A stretch of DNA of 64,000 nt. Origin: VRUE01 sp963780815. GTDB lineage: Bacteria; Actinomycetota; Thermoleophilia; Solirubrobacterales; 70-9. Shown here one piece after another: positions 1-8,486 of this stretch. Under the pieces are notes generated by a model that ran no database searches, was not told the DNA's origin, and saw only the letters and a list, made by a program, of their open reading frames with translations. A program made the position numbers and the translations under genes. Each line of letters begins with the position of its first letter. Positions within the stretch are counted from its first letter, which is position 1. The stretch covers positions 124,001 through 188,000 of the forward strand of contig CAWADG010000010.1 in assembly GCA_963780815.1 (NCBI GenBank), in the 5' to 3' direction.

Positions 1-1851
1 CGCCTCGGAGTCGGAGGCGCCGTTATCGCGGGCCTCCTTGATCCGCGAGAGCAGGAACACCGCATAGTCGGTCGAGAGCCCGAAGGCGACCGCGAACAGG
101 AGGATCGGCATCGATTGCTCGATCGCCCCCGTGCTCGAGTAGCCGAGCAGGCCTTCGAACCGGCCGTCCTGGAAGATCAGGACCAGCAGCCCGAAGACGG
201 CGCTGAGGTTGAGCACGTTCATGATCAGCGACTTGATTGGAAGGATCACCGACCCGGTCATCAAGAAGAGGATCACGAAGGTCGCGAGGACGATGATCCC
301 GAAGGCAATCGGGAGATGGCGGGCGAGGCTCGACTGGAAGTCGACGAAGTCCGCCGTCGCGCCGCCGACGAGCACGGTCGCGCCGGGGGGCGCGGCGATC
401 TCGCGAATGCGCTTCACCGTCGCCTTGCTCGGCCCGGAGTTGAACGGGTTCCTCGAGATCGCGCGGATCACGGTCACGCCTTCGCGCAGCTGCTGGGGCG
501 GATACACCGCGGCGACGCCCTCGGTGTGACGAATCCGCGCCGCCAGCGGCGCCGTGGCCCGCGCCGGGATCCCCTTGACGGAGATCCAGATCGGGGTCTC
601 GCGGTAGGGCGGGAATTCGGCGCTGACCGTGTCATAGGCCTGGCGCGCGCCGGCGCTCTTCGGCAGCACCGTCGGGTCGACGGTGTTGAACTTGATCCCG
701 AAGAACGGCAGCCCGAGCAGGATCAGGAATGCGGCGCTTGCGGTCGCGATCGGGATCGGACGTCGCATGACGAGCCGCGAGAGGCGGTACCAGAACCCCT
801 GGGCTTCGGGGCGGGCGTCGGCCTCGGCGCGCCGCTGCAGGAATCGCGGCGCGAGGCTGTTGACCCGGGTTCCGAGCAGGGTCAGCACCGCCGGCAGCAC
901 CGTCAGCGAGATCGACGCCGCGAGCAGCACGACCAGCGACCCGCCGAGGCCCATCGAGTAGAGGAAGCGCTGGGGGAAGACGAGCAGCGAGGCGAGCGCC
1001 ACCGCGACCGTCAGCGAGGAGAAGAACACCGTCCTCCCGGCGGTGGACATCACCCGGCGCATCGCCGCCAGGCCCGGCCCGTCCTTGGCGATCTCCTCGC
1101 GATAGCGGGAGACGATGAACAGGCTGTAGTCGATCGAGAGCCCGAGCCCCAACCCGGTGGTGAGGTTGAGGGCGAAGATCGAGATCGACCCGATATCGCT
1201 GGCGATCCTGAGGACAAGGAAGGCGCCGACGATCGCGAGCCCGCCGATCATCACCGGCAGCAGCGCCGCGACGAGGCTGCGGAAGAAGACGAACGAGAGC
1301 AGGAAGAGAAGCGGGAAGGCCAGCATCTCGGCCCTCTTCAGGTCCTTCTCGACCTGCTTGTTGACCTGCTCCTGGGCGACGGCGGCGCCGCCGACGACAA
1401 CGTCGGGCCTGCCTTCGAGCGCTTCGGCGACGTCAGCGCCGCTTTCCTGCCATTCCTTGTCCCCGGTCGGGCTCAGCGCGACCGAGAGGTAGGTGGAGCG
1501 GCGATCCTTGGAGACGAAGTCGGTGGAACCCGTCGTGTAGTAGCTGGAGATCGACTGGACGTCACCGCGGCTGCCGATTTCGCGTTCGAGCTTCGCGACC
1601 CTGACCCGGGTCGCCGGGCTTCGGAACGGGGCGTCCTTCAGCACGACGATCACGCCGGGGACGCGCAGTCCCGCGTCCTCGAGCTGATTCTTCGCCTGCA
1701 CCGACTCGGTCGCGGGGTCGTCGGCCCCGTAGGGGTCGAGCCGGCTGGCGACCGAGCCGCCGAGGGCGCCGGCGACGAGGAAGAACCCGATCGCGATCAG
1801 CCCGATCCGGCGGGCGCGGCGGTCGGCGAGGCGGGCGAGTGCGTCGAACAT
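1..1851 (-). CDS. MMPL/RND-family membrane transporter, C-terminus cut by window edge
   Basis: Membrane exporter of the MMPL (RND) type, driven by proton motive force; actinobacterial members move lipids or drugs. 617 codons are visible and the 3' end lies outside the window. The first transmembrane block carries SIDYSLFIVSRYREE near residue 240, and the second carries STDYAVFLLSRIKE near residue 595, the duplicated signature of the family; a periplasmic domain lies between. The ATG at 1851 shares its A with the PadR stop (TGATG), so the pair is translationally coupled and PadR probably controls this exporter. No frameshift is seen. Substrate unknown. Confidence 0.93.
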   Translation of the reverse strand, partial: MFDALARLADRRARRIGLIAIGFFLVAGALGGSVASRLDPYGADDPATESVQAKNQLEDAGLRVPGVIVVLKDAPFRSPATRVRVAKLEREIGSRGDVQSISSYYTTGSTDFVSKDRRSTYLSVALSPTGDKEWQESGADVAEALEGRPDVVVGGAAVAQEQVNKQVEKDLKRAEMLAFPLLFLLSFVFFRSLVAALLPVMIGGLAIVGAFLVLRIASDIGSISIFALNLTTGLGLGLSIDYSLFIVSRYREEIAKDGPGLAAMRRVMSTAGRTVFFSSLTVAVALASLLVFPQRFLYSMGLGGSLVVLLAASISLTVLPAVLTLLGTRVNSLAPRFLQRRAEADARPEAQGFWYRLSRLVMRRPIPIATASAAFLILLGLPFFGIKFNTVDPTVLPKSAGARQAYDTVSAEFPPYRETPIWISVKGIPARATAPLAARIRHTEGVAAVYPPQQLREGVTVIRAISRNPFNSGPSKATVKRIREIAAPPGATVLVGGATADFVDFQSSLARHLPIAFGIIVLATFVILFLMTGSVILPIKSLIMNVLNLSAVFGLLVLIFQDGRFEGLLGYSSTGAIEQSMPILLFAVAFGLSTDYAVFLLSRIKEARDNGASDSEA

Positions 1852-2396
1852 CAGGTGCTCCCTTCTTTCTGCGCCGGGGCGAGCAGGTCGGTCTCCATCC
1901 GCCCGCACCAGTCGGCGAACCAGCGGTTGTACTCGATGCCTCCTCTGAGGACCATCAAGGCGAACTCGTCGCTCTTCTCGATCACCTCGGGCTCGATCGC
2001 AGCGAGACTGTCGGCGAGAGCGACGCGGCGCTCACGCATCCTGCGCAGCGTCTCTGCGGCCTCGCCCCGCTCGAGCACGCCCGAGAAGAAGAGTTTCAGC
2101 ATGCCTTCGTCGCGCACCTCGGACGTCTCCGGAGGGCGCCGGAGCCATTCCCTCAGACGCTCCATGCCGGCGTCGGTGATCGTGTAGACGGTTCGCTTTC
2201 GCTCGCCGCGCGGAGAGTCGACCCCGCTGACGAGCCCCTCCTCCGAGAGTCGCTTCAGCTCCGGGTAGATCTGGCCGTAGCTGGCGGCCCAGAAGCGGCG
2301 GGTCGACTCGTCGACCGCGGCTTTGATCTCGTAGCCGGAGCGGGGACGAACGCTCACCATCCCAAGGATCACGTAGGCGGTCGGGTTCAGCTCCAT
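1851..2396 (-). CDS. PadR-family transcriptional regulator
   Basis: 181-residue repressor-type protein. The N-terminal winged helix (residues 1-85) begins MELNPTAYVILGMVSVRPRS and includes GYEIKAAVDES and the YGQIYPELKRLSEEGLV segment typical of PadR. A C-terminal helical dimer domain (90-180) makes this the longer PadR class (PadR plus Vir-like C-terminal domain). The start chosen is the ATG at 2396, the only in-frame start that gives a standard PadR N-terminus; no Shine-Dalgarno is visible. Stop and the following MMPL start overlap by one base. AT-rich repeats just upstream suggest autoregulation. Confidence 0.93.
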   Translation of the reverse strand: MELNPTAYVILGMVSVRPRSGYEIKAAVDESTRRFWAASYGQIYPELKRLSEEGLVSGVDSPRGERKRTVYTITDAGMERLREWLRRPPETSEVRDEGMLKLFFSGVLERGEAAETLRRMRERRVALADSLAAIEPEVIEKSDEFALMVLRGGIEYNRWFADWCGRMETDLLAPAQKEGST

Positions 2397-2429
2397 GGCG
2401 TATATATATCGCCATGATATATCGCGATG
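2397..2429. promoter_or_regulatory. Candidate PadR operator: tandem 13-bp repeats and GGCG-N9-CGCC palindrome
   Basis: Directly upstream of padR, in otherwise GC-rich DNA, lie two adjacent 13-bp direct repeats (ATATATCGCCATG at 2404-2416, ATATATCGCGATG at 2417-2429; one mismatch). The first overlaps an imperfect palindrome, GGCG-N9-CGCC, at 2397-2413. Position against the padR start codon suggests an autoregulatory site. Binding is inferred. Confidence 0.5.
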
Positions 2430-2448
2430 TGTGATTCCGCTCACACGC

Positions 2449-2499
2449 CCGGGATGTCGCACTTCGCTCCTAGGGCTGGAGGGAAGTGCGACATCCCGG
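2449..2499. repeat. 17-bp perfect inverted repeat upstream of aspartokinase
   Basis: Arms 2449-2465 and 2483-2499 pair perfectly over 17 bp around a 17-base loop (CGGGATGTCGCACTTC with its complement). The stem ends just before the earliest in-frame ATG of the aspartokinase. It could act as a leader hairpin, a terminator for the opposite strand or a dispersed palindrome. Its left part (cacacgcccgggatg, then acttcgc) resembles the left part of the element at 6106-6272. Confidence 0.6.
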
Positions 2500-2541
2500 C
2501 GGCGAATGGAGGTGGTTGGCGTCACTATCCTCAGGCAGGTG

Positions 2542-3828
2542 ATGAGCAGCAGGACCGGAACCGAGACCGTGGTAATGAAGTTCGGCGGCACGTCCGTCGC
2601 CGGCGCCGAGGAGATCAAGCGCGCCGCGCGGCGGATCGTCACCGCGCGCGAGGCCGGCAGCAGGGTCGTTGCCGTCCTCTCGGCCCGCGGCAAGACGACC
2701 GACGAGCTCGTCGCGCAGGCGATGGAGATCTCGGAGCGGCCCGACTCGCGTGAGATGGACATGCTGCTCTCGACCGGGGAGCGGATCTCGTGCGCGCTCT
2801 GCGCGATGGCGATCCACGACATGGGCCACAAGGCGATCTCGCTGACCGGCTCGCAGGCGGGAATCGTCACCGACTCCTCCCACACCAGGGCGAAGATCAT
2901 CGACGTCCGCGCCGAGCGGATCCGCGAGGCCCTCGAGGACGACCGGATCGTCCTCGTCGCCGGGTTCCAGGGGGTCTCGACCGAAAGCCGCGACGTCACG
3001 ACCCTGGGACGCGGCGGCTCCGACACGACCGCGGTCGCTCTCGCGGCGGCGCTCGGCGCCTCGGTCTGCGAGATCTACACCGACGTCTCCGGCGTCTTCA
3101 GCGCCGACCCGCGGATCGTCCCCGACGCCCGCAAGCTCGCGACCGCGTCCTACGAGGAGATGCTCGAGATGTCGGCCTCGGGGGCAAAGGTCCTGCAGCT
3201 GCGCTCGGTCGAGTACGCCCGCAACCACGGTGTCCGGATCCACTGCCGCAGCAGCTTCGAGGACGGCCCCGGTACCCTCGTCGTCTCCGAGGAAGAGTCC
3301 GAGAAGGAGAGCATGGAGCAGCCATTCGTCACAGCGGTGACCCACTCCGACGGTGAGGCGAGGGTGACCCTGACCGGGGTACGCGACGAGCCCGGGGTCG
3401 CCGGGCGCATCTTCACCGCGCTCGCCGACGCCGGGGTGAACGTCGACGTGATCATCCAGAACGAGCCGGTCGGCGGCGATGCGCTCGCCGACCTCTCCTT
3501 CACCGTCGATCGCTCCGACCTGAGGTCTGCGACCGACTCGATCGCGGCCCTCGGCGACCTCAGCCATGGGGTCCGGACCGACGAGCGGATCGGCAAGGTC
3601 TCGATCGTCGGCGCCGGGATGCGCTCGCACCCCGGCGTCGCGGCGCGGGTGTTCGAGGTGCTGGGCAGGGAGGGCATCAACATCGAGATGATCTCGACCT
3701 CGCCGATCAAGATCTCCTGCGTCATCTCCGCCGACCGCGTCCCCGACGCCGTCCGCGCCCTCCACGACGCGTTCGAGCTCGGCGAGGGCGCGATCAAGCC
3801 GGAGGGCGAGGAAATCGCCACCCGATGA
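2542..3828 (+). CDS. lysC: Aspartate kinase
   Basis: Phosphorylates L-aspartate, the first step to lysine/diaminopimelate, threonine and methionine. The N-terminal amino-acid-kinase domain opens with KFGGTSVAGAEEI (residues 13-25) and contains the TLGRGGSDTTAVALA segment. The C-terminal third holds two ACT domains (VTLTGVRDEPGVAGRI and VSIVGAGMRSHPGVAARV) that bind the feedback effectors. Length is 428 residues from the ATG at 2542, as expected for the family. An in-frame ATG at 2506 would add 12 residues, and the GGAGGT at 2508-2513 sits awkwardly for either start, so the start is uncertain. The stop overlaps asd by ATGA, giving a two-gene aspartate-pathway operon. Confidence 0.96.
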   Translation: MSSRTGTETVVMKFGGTSVAGAEEIKRAARRIVTAREAGSRVVAVLSARGKTTDELVAQAMEISERPDSREMDMLLSTGERISCALCAMAIHDMGHKAISLTGSQAGIVTDSSHTRAKIIDVRAERIREALEDDRIVLVAGFQGVSTESRDVTTLGRGGSDTTAVALAAALGASVCEIYTDVSGVFSADPRIVPDARKLATASYEEMLEMSASGAKVLQLRSVEYARNHGVRIHCRSSFEDGPGTLVVSEEESEKESMEQPFVTAVTHSDGEARVTLTGVRDEPGVAGRIFTALADAGVNVDVIIQNEPVGGDALADLSFTVDRSDLRSATDSIAALGDLSHGVRTDERIGKVSIVGAGMRSHPGVAARVFEVLGREGINIEMISTSPIKISCVISADRVPDAVRALHDAFELGEGAIKPEGEEIATR

Positions 3829-4865
3829 GCGCCGGCGACCGATACAGGGTGGGAGTGCTGGGCGCGACCGGGCTGGTCGGGACGACGATCCTCGAGCTGC
3901 TCGCGGACCGCGATTTCCCCGCGGCCGCGGTCGTGCCGTTCGCCTCGGAGCGCTCGGCCGGTCGCGAGATCGAGTGGAACGGGACCACGCTCGAGTGCCG
4001 CGCCCTGAGCGAGGACTCGATCCAGGGCCTCGACATCGTGCTCTCCTCGGCGGGGGGGTCGGTCAGCGCCGAGTGGGCGCCGCGGTTCGTCGCGGCGGGC
4101 GCGGTCGTCGTCGACAACACCAGCTACTTCCGGATGAACGACGATGTCCCGCTCGTCGTCGCCGAGGTCAACCCCGACGCGCTCGAGGGCCACGGCGGGA
4201 TCATCGCCAACCCGAACTGCTCGACGATGCAGATGGTCGTCGCCCTCAAGCCCCTCCACGAGGAGGCCGGGATCGAGCGGCTGGTGATCTCCACCTACCA
4301 GGCGGTCTCCGGGACCGGCAAGGCCGCGGTCGACGAGCTGCTCGAGCAGTCGCGGGCGGTCCTCGACGGCCGCCGCGCCGAGAGCAGCGTCTATCCGCAC
4401 CAGATCGCGTTCAGCGTCCTGCCCCAGGCGGGCAGCTTCGCCGCCGGCGACGACCACACCGACGAGGAGCGCAAGCTGGTCAACGAGACGCGGAAGATCC
4501 TCGACGACCCCTCGATCCGGGTCAGCGCGACCTGCGTCAGGGTCCCGGTCGTCACCGGGCACTCGGAGGCGGTCAACGTCGAGACCCGCGAGCCGCTCTC
4601 CGTCGAGCGGGCCCGCGAGCTGCTCGCCGCCGCGCCCGGGGTGACCGTCGTCGACGACCCCGCCGCCGCCGCCTACCCGCTCGCGACCGAGGCCGAGGGG
4701 CAAGACGACGTCTTCGTCGGCCGCATCCGCCGCGACCCGGGCAACGAGCGCGCGATCGACCTCTGGATCGTCTCCGACAACCTCCGCAAGGGCGCCGCGA
4801 CCAACGCCGTCCAGGTCGCGGAGCTGCTCGTCGAGCGCGGTCTGGTCGGCGTCCCGGTGGGCTAG
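3825..4865 (+). CDS. asd: Aspartate-semialdehyde dehydrogenase
   Basis: Reduces aspartyl phosphate with NADPH to aspartate semialdehyde, the step after aspartokinase. 346 residues. The nucleotide-binding GATGLVGTTILELL motif is at the N-terminus; the catalytic cysteine is in ANPNCSTMQM (about residue 131). SGTGKAAVDEL and the HTDEERK region match the bacterial Asd family. The ATG at 3825 overlaps the lysC stop by four bases, so translation is coupled. Confidence 0.96.
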   Translation: MSAGDRYRVGVLGATGLVGTTILELLADRDFPAAAVVPFASERSAGREIEWNGTTLECRALSEDSIQGLDIVLSSAGGSVSAEWAPRFVAAGAVVVDNTSYFRMNDDVPLVVAEVNPDALEGHGGIIANPNCSTMQMVVALKPLHEEAGIERLVISTYQAVSGTGKAAVDELLEQSRAVLDGRRAESSVYPHQIAFSVLPQAGSFAAGDDHTDEERKLVNETRKILDDPSIRVSATCVRVPVVTGHSEAVNVETREPLSVERARELLAAAPGVTVVDDPAAAAYPLATEAEGQDDVFVGRIRRDPGNERAIDLWIVSDNLRKGAATNAVQVAELLVERGLVGVPVG

Positions 4866-4870
4866 CCCCG

Positions 4871-6100
4871 ATGGACATCGGCTTCGGCGAGGCGGTGCTG
4901 CTGTTCGGCGGCCTGCTCGCGGTCGTCGCCGCTCTGTCCGGGGTGATGCGCGGAACGGTCCTCTCCGCGTCCGTCCTCTCGGTCGTGCTCGGGATCATCC
5001 TTGCGGCGACCGACGTCGTCCACGTCGATCCCCGCGACGGGGCGATCGTCGAGCTGGTCGAGCTGGCGCTGATCCTGACCCTCTTCTCCGACGGGATGTT
5101 CGTCGAGCGCGAGCTGCTCCGCCGCCACTGGAGCCCGGTGGCACGATCGCTGGTGATCGCGATGCCGATCACGATGGCGCTGCTCGCCCTCGCCGCCAAG
5201 GTCCTCTTCCCCTCGCTCGGCTGGGCCGAGGCCTTCCTGCTCGGGGCGGTCCTGGCCCCCACCGACCCGGTCGTCACCTCGGCGGTCGTGACCTCGCGAA
5301 TCGTGCCGAGCGCCGTCCGCCACACGCTCAACCTCGAGTCCGGCCTCAACGACGGTCTGGCGCTTCCCTTCGTCCTCTTCTTCCTCGTCCTCGCCACCCC
5401 CGGCGGCGACCCCGGCACCGAAGCGGCGAAGCTGTTCGGCGAGGCGCTGTTCGGCGCCGCGGTCGGGATCGGCCTCGGGGCGCTCGGCGGGCGCCTCCAC
5501 CACCACCTTCCCGGCGGCGGCATCACCCAGCGCTACGAGGGGATCTACGCGATCGGGTTCGCGCTGGCGGCCTTCGGCCTCGCCGATGTGACGATCGGCA
5601 ACGGGCTGATCGCCGCCTTCGTCTGCGGGATCGCGATGGGGGCCGCCGAGCACGACGTCCCCGAGGGCTTCGTCGAGTTCGCCGAGAACACCAGCGCGAT
5701 CAGCCAGGTCCTCACCTTCTTCGTCTTCGGCGCGCTGATCGTCGCGACCGGGTTCGACCACAGCATCCCGCCGCTCGTCGTCTTCGTCGCCTTCGCGCTG
5801 CTCGTGGCGCGCCCGGTCGCGGTCCAGCTCTCACTCATCCGCACCGGCCTTCCCCGTTCCCAGAAGGCGTTCATGGCCTGGTTCGGGCCGAAGGGCGTGG
5901 CGTCGATGCTCTTCGCGCTGTTCGTGCTGAAGTCGAACGTCGGCGAGGGCGAACTGATCTTCGACATCGCGGCGATCGTGATCCTCTCCTCGATCGTCGC
6001 CCACGGCCTCACCGACACCGTCGGGGCTCGCTGGCTGGCGCGAAGGGTCGGCCTCGAGGAGGCCGAGGGCGGCCACCTCGGCACCGCCGGCCTCGACTGA
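4871..6100 (+). CDS. Cation:proton antiporter, CPA1/NhaP type
   Basis: 409-residue polytopic membrane protein of the monovalent cation:proton antiporter-1 family, with about 12 hydrophobic segments. The LAPTDPVVTSAVV motif (about residue 128) and the NLESGLNDGLALPFVL motif (about 153) correspond to the ion-binding region of NhaP/NHE exchangers; GPKGVASMLFALFVL is a later conserved helix. It begins at ATG 4871, five bases after the asd stop, without a clear Shine-Dalgarno, so it is probably co-transcribed with asd. Role by homology: Na+/H+ or K+/H+ exchange for pH homeostasis. Cation not predictable. Confidence 0.9.
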   Translation: MDIGFGEAVLLFGGLLAVVAALSGVMRGTVLSASVLSVVLGIILAATDVVHVDPRDGAIVELVELALILTLFSDGMFVERELLRRHWSPVARSLVIAMPITMALLALAAKVLFPSLGWAEAFLLGAVLAPTDPVVTSAVVTSRIVPSAVRHTLNLESGLNDGLALPFVLFFLVLATPGGDPGTEAAKLFGEALFGAAVGIGLGALGGRLHHHLPGGGITQRYEGIYAIGFALAAFGLADVTIGNGLIAAFVCGIAMGAAEHDVPEGFVEFAENTSAISQVLTFFVFGALIVATGFDHSIPPLVVFVAFALLVARPVAVQLSLIRTGLPRSQKAFMAWFGPKGVASMLFALFVLKSNVGEGELIFDIAAIVILSSIVAHGLTDTVGARWLARRVGLEEAEGGHLGTAGLD

Positions 6101-6105
6101 GCTCC

Positions 6106-6272
6106 AGATGATGGATTCCTAATTCCCGCACACCCGGGATGGCGCGCATGGCACTTCGCATCTCGGCGTCCTCGGGCTCGCCTTTGGCGACCACCAAAGG
6201 CTTCGCCCTGCGTCCTTGACCTGCTCGGCCACGCGCGCCCCCGGTCACACCCGAATTAGGAATCAATCATCT
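6106..6272 (+). repeat. Structured intergenic element, copy A (modules around GCGTCCT, variable hairpins)
   Basis: Fills the gap between two convergent genes. Outer arms 6106-6125 and 6253-6272 are a 20-bp inverted repeat with one mismatch. Module 1 (CGGCGTCCTCGG, from 6164) is followed by a hairpin CCTTTGG-cgacca-CCAAAGG (6181-6200), then module 2 (CTTCGCCCTGCGTCCTTG, from 6201). Copies B (47293-47457) and C (53555-53655, opposite strand) share both modules but not the arm sequences. The right arm overlaps the stop codon of the CCG protein gene. Function unknown: terminator, structured RNA or small mobile element. Confidence 0.7.
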
Positions 6273-7185
6273 AGCCGGCGACGGGCGCCGCGAGCCGCTC
6301 CTCGACCCACTTGGTCGAGGCGATGTGGCGGTTCATCCCGAGCTCCTTCGGCTCGGCGCCGAGCGCGAGCCCGACCAGCTGCGGCAGGTGGAGGACGGCG
6401 AGGCCGAGGTCGCGGTTGACGATCTTGGCCGCCTCCGGCTGCTGCATGTCGAGGTTCAGATGGCAGAGCGGGCAGGGGGTGACGAGGCAGTCGGCGCCGG
6501 CGTCGAGCGCGTCGCCGACGTGGGTGCCCGACTGGCGCAGCGAGGTCTCGCGGTTCATCGTGATCACCGGGAACCCGCAGCACCTGCGCGCCCCGTCGTA
6601 CTCGACAACCTCGCCGCCGAGGACCTCGATCACCTGCTCGAGGTAGATGTCGCGGTCGGGGAACTCGTCGTAGCCGAGCCGCTCCTTGGGCCGGACCACG
6701 TAGCAGCCGTAGAAGGGGCCGACCCGGAGGCCTGAGAGCGGCCGCACGACCTGCTCGCGCAGCCTCTCGAGCCCGTAGTCCTCGACCAGCAGCCAGAGGA
6801 AGTTCTTGTTGGTGAAGCCGTTCTTGTCCTTCTCGTAGGAGAGGCCCTGGCCGCTCAGCACCTCGTTGATGTGGGCGCGGTAGGAGGAGTCGGCGTCGAG
6901 CCTCTGCTGGCACTCGGACTGGGCGCCCTGGCAGGTCGAGCAGATGTTCATCATCGCCAGTCCGGTCTGCTGGGCGAGCGCGAAGGTGCGGGCATTGAGG
7001 GTGTCGGCGAGCTCCTGGTTGTGCTCGGCGATGATCCCGGCCCCGCAGCAGTTGGCGCGGTCGAGTTCGACCATCTCGATCCCGAGCCGGTCGGCGACCA
7101 GCGCCATCGAGCCGTGCAGCTCGGTCGTGAAGCCGCGCGAGACGCAGCCGGGCCAGTAGGCCACCTTGATCTGTCCGTCACTCAT
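6271..7185 (-). CDS. CCG-domain (HdrB/SdhE-like) subunit of succinate:quinone reductase
   Basis: 304 residues with two cysteine-rich CCG domains. The first has Cys14, Cys46-Cys47 (NCCGAG), Cys82 and Cys85 (CSTC). The second has Cys161, Cys202-Cys203 (RCCGFP), Cys238 and Cys241 (CPLC). This arrangement binds an unusual Fe-S centre in heterodisulfide reductase B, and in type-E succinate dehydrogenases it replaces the haem-binding membrane anchor. The ATG at 7185 overlaps the end of sdhB by eight bases. No hydrophobic anchor gene is nearby, so this subunit probably passes electrons from SdhB towards quinone. HdrB of methanogens is excluded by context. Confidence 0.88.
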   Translation of the reverse strand: MSDGQIKVAYWPGCVSRGFTTELHGSMALVADRLGIEMVELDRANCCGAGIIAEHNQELADTLNARTFALAQQTGLAMMNICSTCQGAQSECQQRLDADSSYRAHINEVLSGQGLSYEKDKNGFTNKNFLWLLVEDYGLERLREQVVRPLSGLRVGPFYGCYVVRPKERLGYDEFPDRDIYLEQVIEVLGGEVVEYDGARRCCGFPVITMNRETSLRQSGTHVGDALDAGADCLVTPCPLCHLNLDMQQPEAAKIVNRDLGLAVLHLPQLVGLALGAEPKELGMNRHIASTKWVEERLAAPVAG

Positions 7186-8482
7186 CGTCCGCCCCTTTCG
7201 CGGCCGCAGCCTCGGCCTCCAGCGTCGCCTCGGTCGGCTCGTCGGGCTCCGGCTCGACGTCCTCCTCGCCCGTTATGTAGATGTTGAATTCGGTGCGGTG
7301 GTCCTCGGCGTGCGCGTAGATCGCCTTGACCTCGTCCTGGGCCCCGTCGGGGAGCTTCGGGTGGACCCCCGGGATCAGCTTCGGCAGTGAGCGCGCCTTG
7401 CCGGTCCTGATCGCCCGCAGCACCGTTGGCAGTGAGTTGAGCAGGCCTTTGATCGCGCCCTTCGACGGTTTCAGCTTGCCCTTGATCCCCGGCGCGTAGG
7501 ACTCCTGGATCAGCAGCGCCTCGTCGTTGGTCCCCTTCTTTTCGATCATCTTGACGAAGGCGTGGACGTGGTTGGCGCCGTTGTTCGGGTCCTCGATCCC
7601 CTCCTCGTCGGCCCTGCGGCGCAGGCGCATGATCTGGTCCATCGGCGCCACGCCCTTCGGGCAGGCGTCGACGCAGCTGAAGCAGTGGGTGCAGTCGTAG
7701 ATCCCGTGCGGGTCCTGGGCGAGGTCGTGGAGCCGCTCCTTGGTCTCCGCGTCGCGCGGGTCGCCGACGAACCGGTAGGCCTTGGCCAGCGCGGCCGGGC
7801 CGATGAAGTCGGGGTCGGCTTCCATCGAGAGGCAAGAGGAGACGCAGGCGCCGCACTGGATGCAGGCCATCGACTGGGTGATGTCGATCATCGACTCCGG
7901 CTCGACCACGTACTCGCGCTCGGGCGGGGCGCCGTGCGGCAGGAGCCATGGCGTGACGCGGCGGATCTTGGTCCAGTGCGTCGACTCCATGTCCGTGATC
8001 AGGTCCTTGATCACCGGCATGTTCCCCATCGGCTCGATGATTATTGGCGCCACCTCCTCTGCTCTCGCGAGGGCGGAGGAATCAGATATGGATCCACCCT
8101 CGCTCCCGCGTCCGGGAGTGGCGCCGCCTGCCTGGCGTCCGGGCGTGCCGAGCGAGACCTCGCGACCGGCCTCCCGCGTCTGGGGGCCGCTCTCCGCTCC
8201 ATTGGCCGCATTGCCGAACTTGTTTGCCTGCTCCTGGGCCTCGCCGATCTGGGTCTTGCAGCCGAGGCCGGACTGGCCGTTGACCTTCATCCCGCAGGAG
8301 CCGCAGATCGCGGCCCGGCAGGAGCAGCGGACCGCGAGCGAGCCGTCGTCTCGGTCCTTGGCCTGGAGCAGCCCGTCGAGGACCGAGAGCGAGGGGTCGA
8401 GCTCGACGTCGAACTCCTCCCAGTAGGGGCCCTCGCCGCTCTCCGGCTGGAATCGGCGGACCTTCAGGGTGTAGGCAGCCAT
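7178..8482 (-). CDS. sdhB: Succinate dehydrogenase iron-sulfur subunit with in-frame insertion
   Basis: Carries electrons from SdhA through three Fe-S centres. The 2Fe-2S ligands are Cys55, 60, 63 and 75. The 4Fe-4S motif is CIQCGACVSSC (Cys207, 210, 213, 217). The third motif, CTHCFSCVDACP (Cys264, 267, 270, 274), has four cysteines where classical SdhB has three, which predicts a second 4Fe-4S centre as in type-E enzymes. Length is 434 residues, well above the usual 240-330. The excess includes a Gly/Ser/Pro-rich insertion at about residues 86-146, between the 2Fe-2S domain and IIIEPMGNMPVIKD, part of which is a dispersed repeat shared with the MMPL gene at 27640. Starts four bases after the sdhA stop. 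Confidence 0.94.
   Translation of the reverse strand: MAAYTLKVRRFQPESGEGPYWEEFDVELDPSLSVLDGLLQAKDRDDGSLAVRCSCRAAICGSCGMKVNGQSGLGCKTQIGEAQEQANKFGNAANGAESGPQTREAGREVSLGTPGRQAGGATPGRGSEGGSISDSSALARAEEVAPIIIEPMGNMPVIKDLITDMESTHWTKIRRVTPWLLPHGAPPEREYVVEPESMIDITQSMACIQCGACVSSCLSMEADPDFIGPAALAKAYRFVGDPRDAETKERLHDLAQDPHGIYDCTHCFSCVDACPKGVAPMDQIMRLRRRADEEGIEDPNNGANHVHAFVKMIEKKGTNDEALLIQESYAPGIKGKLKPSKGAIKGLLNSLPTVLRAIRTGKARSLPKLIPGVHPKLPDGAQDEVKAIYAHAEDHRTEFNIYITGEEDVEPEPDEPTEATLEAEAAAAKGADDE
8053..8116 (-). repeat. In-frame dispersed element, copy 1 (inside sdhB)
   Basis: Read on the minus strand it consists of CCCGGACGCGGGAGCGAGGG (20 bases), a hairpin and GCGAGAGCAGAGGAGG (16 bases). The two flanking blocks are identical in copy 2 (28750-28814). 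The hairpin arms GAGGGTGGA/TCCGCCCTC pair with one G-T wobble around a loop beginning TCCATATCTG. It encodes PGRGSEGGSIS within SdhB. A second partial copy of the block (SLGTPGR) lies immediately upstream in the protein, so the sdhB insertion looks composite. Confidence 0.8.
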
Positions 8483-8486
8483 GTTC

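Noticed and set aside
6271..7185. Heterodisulfide reductase of a methanogen-like pathway
   Set aside because: The gene overlaps sdhB and follows sdhA; no hdrA or hdrC is present. The CCG subunit of a succinate dehydrogenase explains it.
8053..8240. Intein or group II intron in sdhB
   Set aside because: The extra sequence is only about 60 codons, lacks Cys/Asn splice-junction motifs and stays in frame with Gly/Ser/Pro composition.
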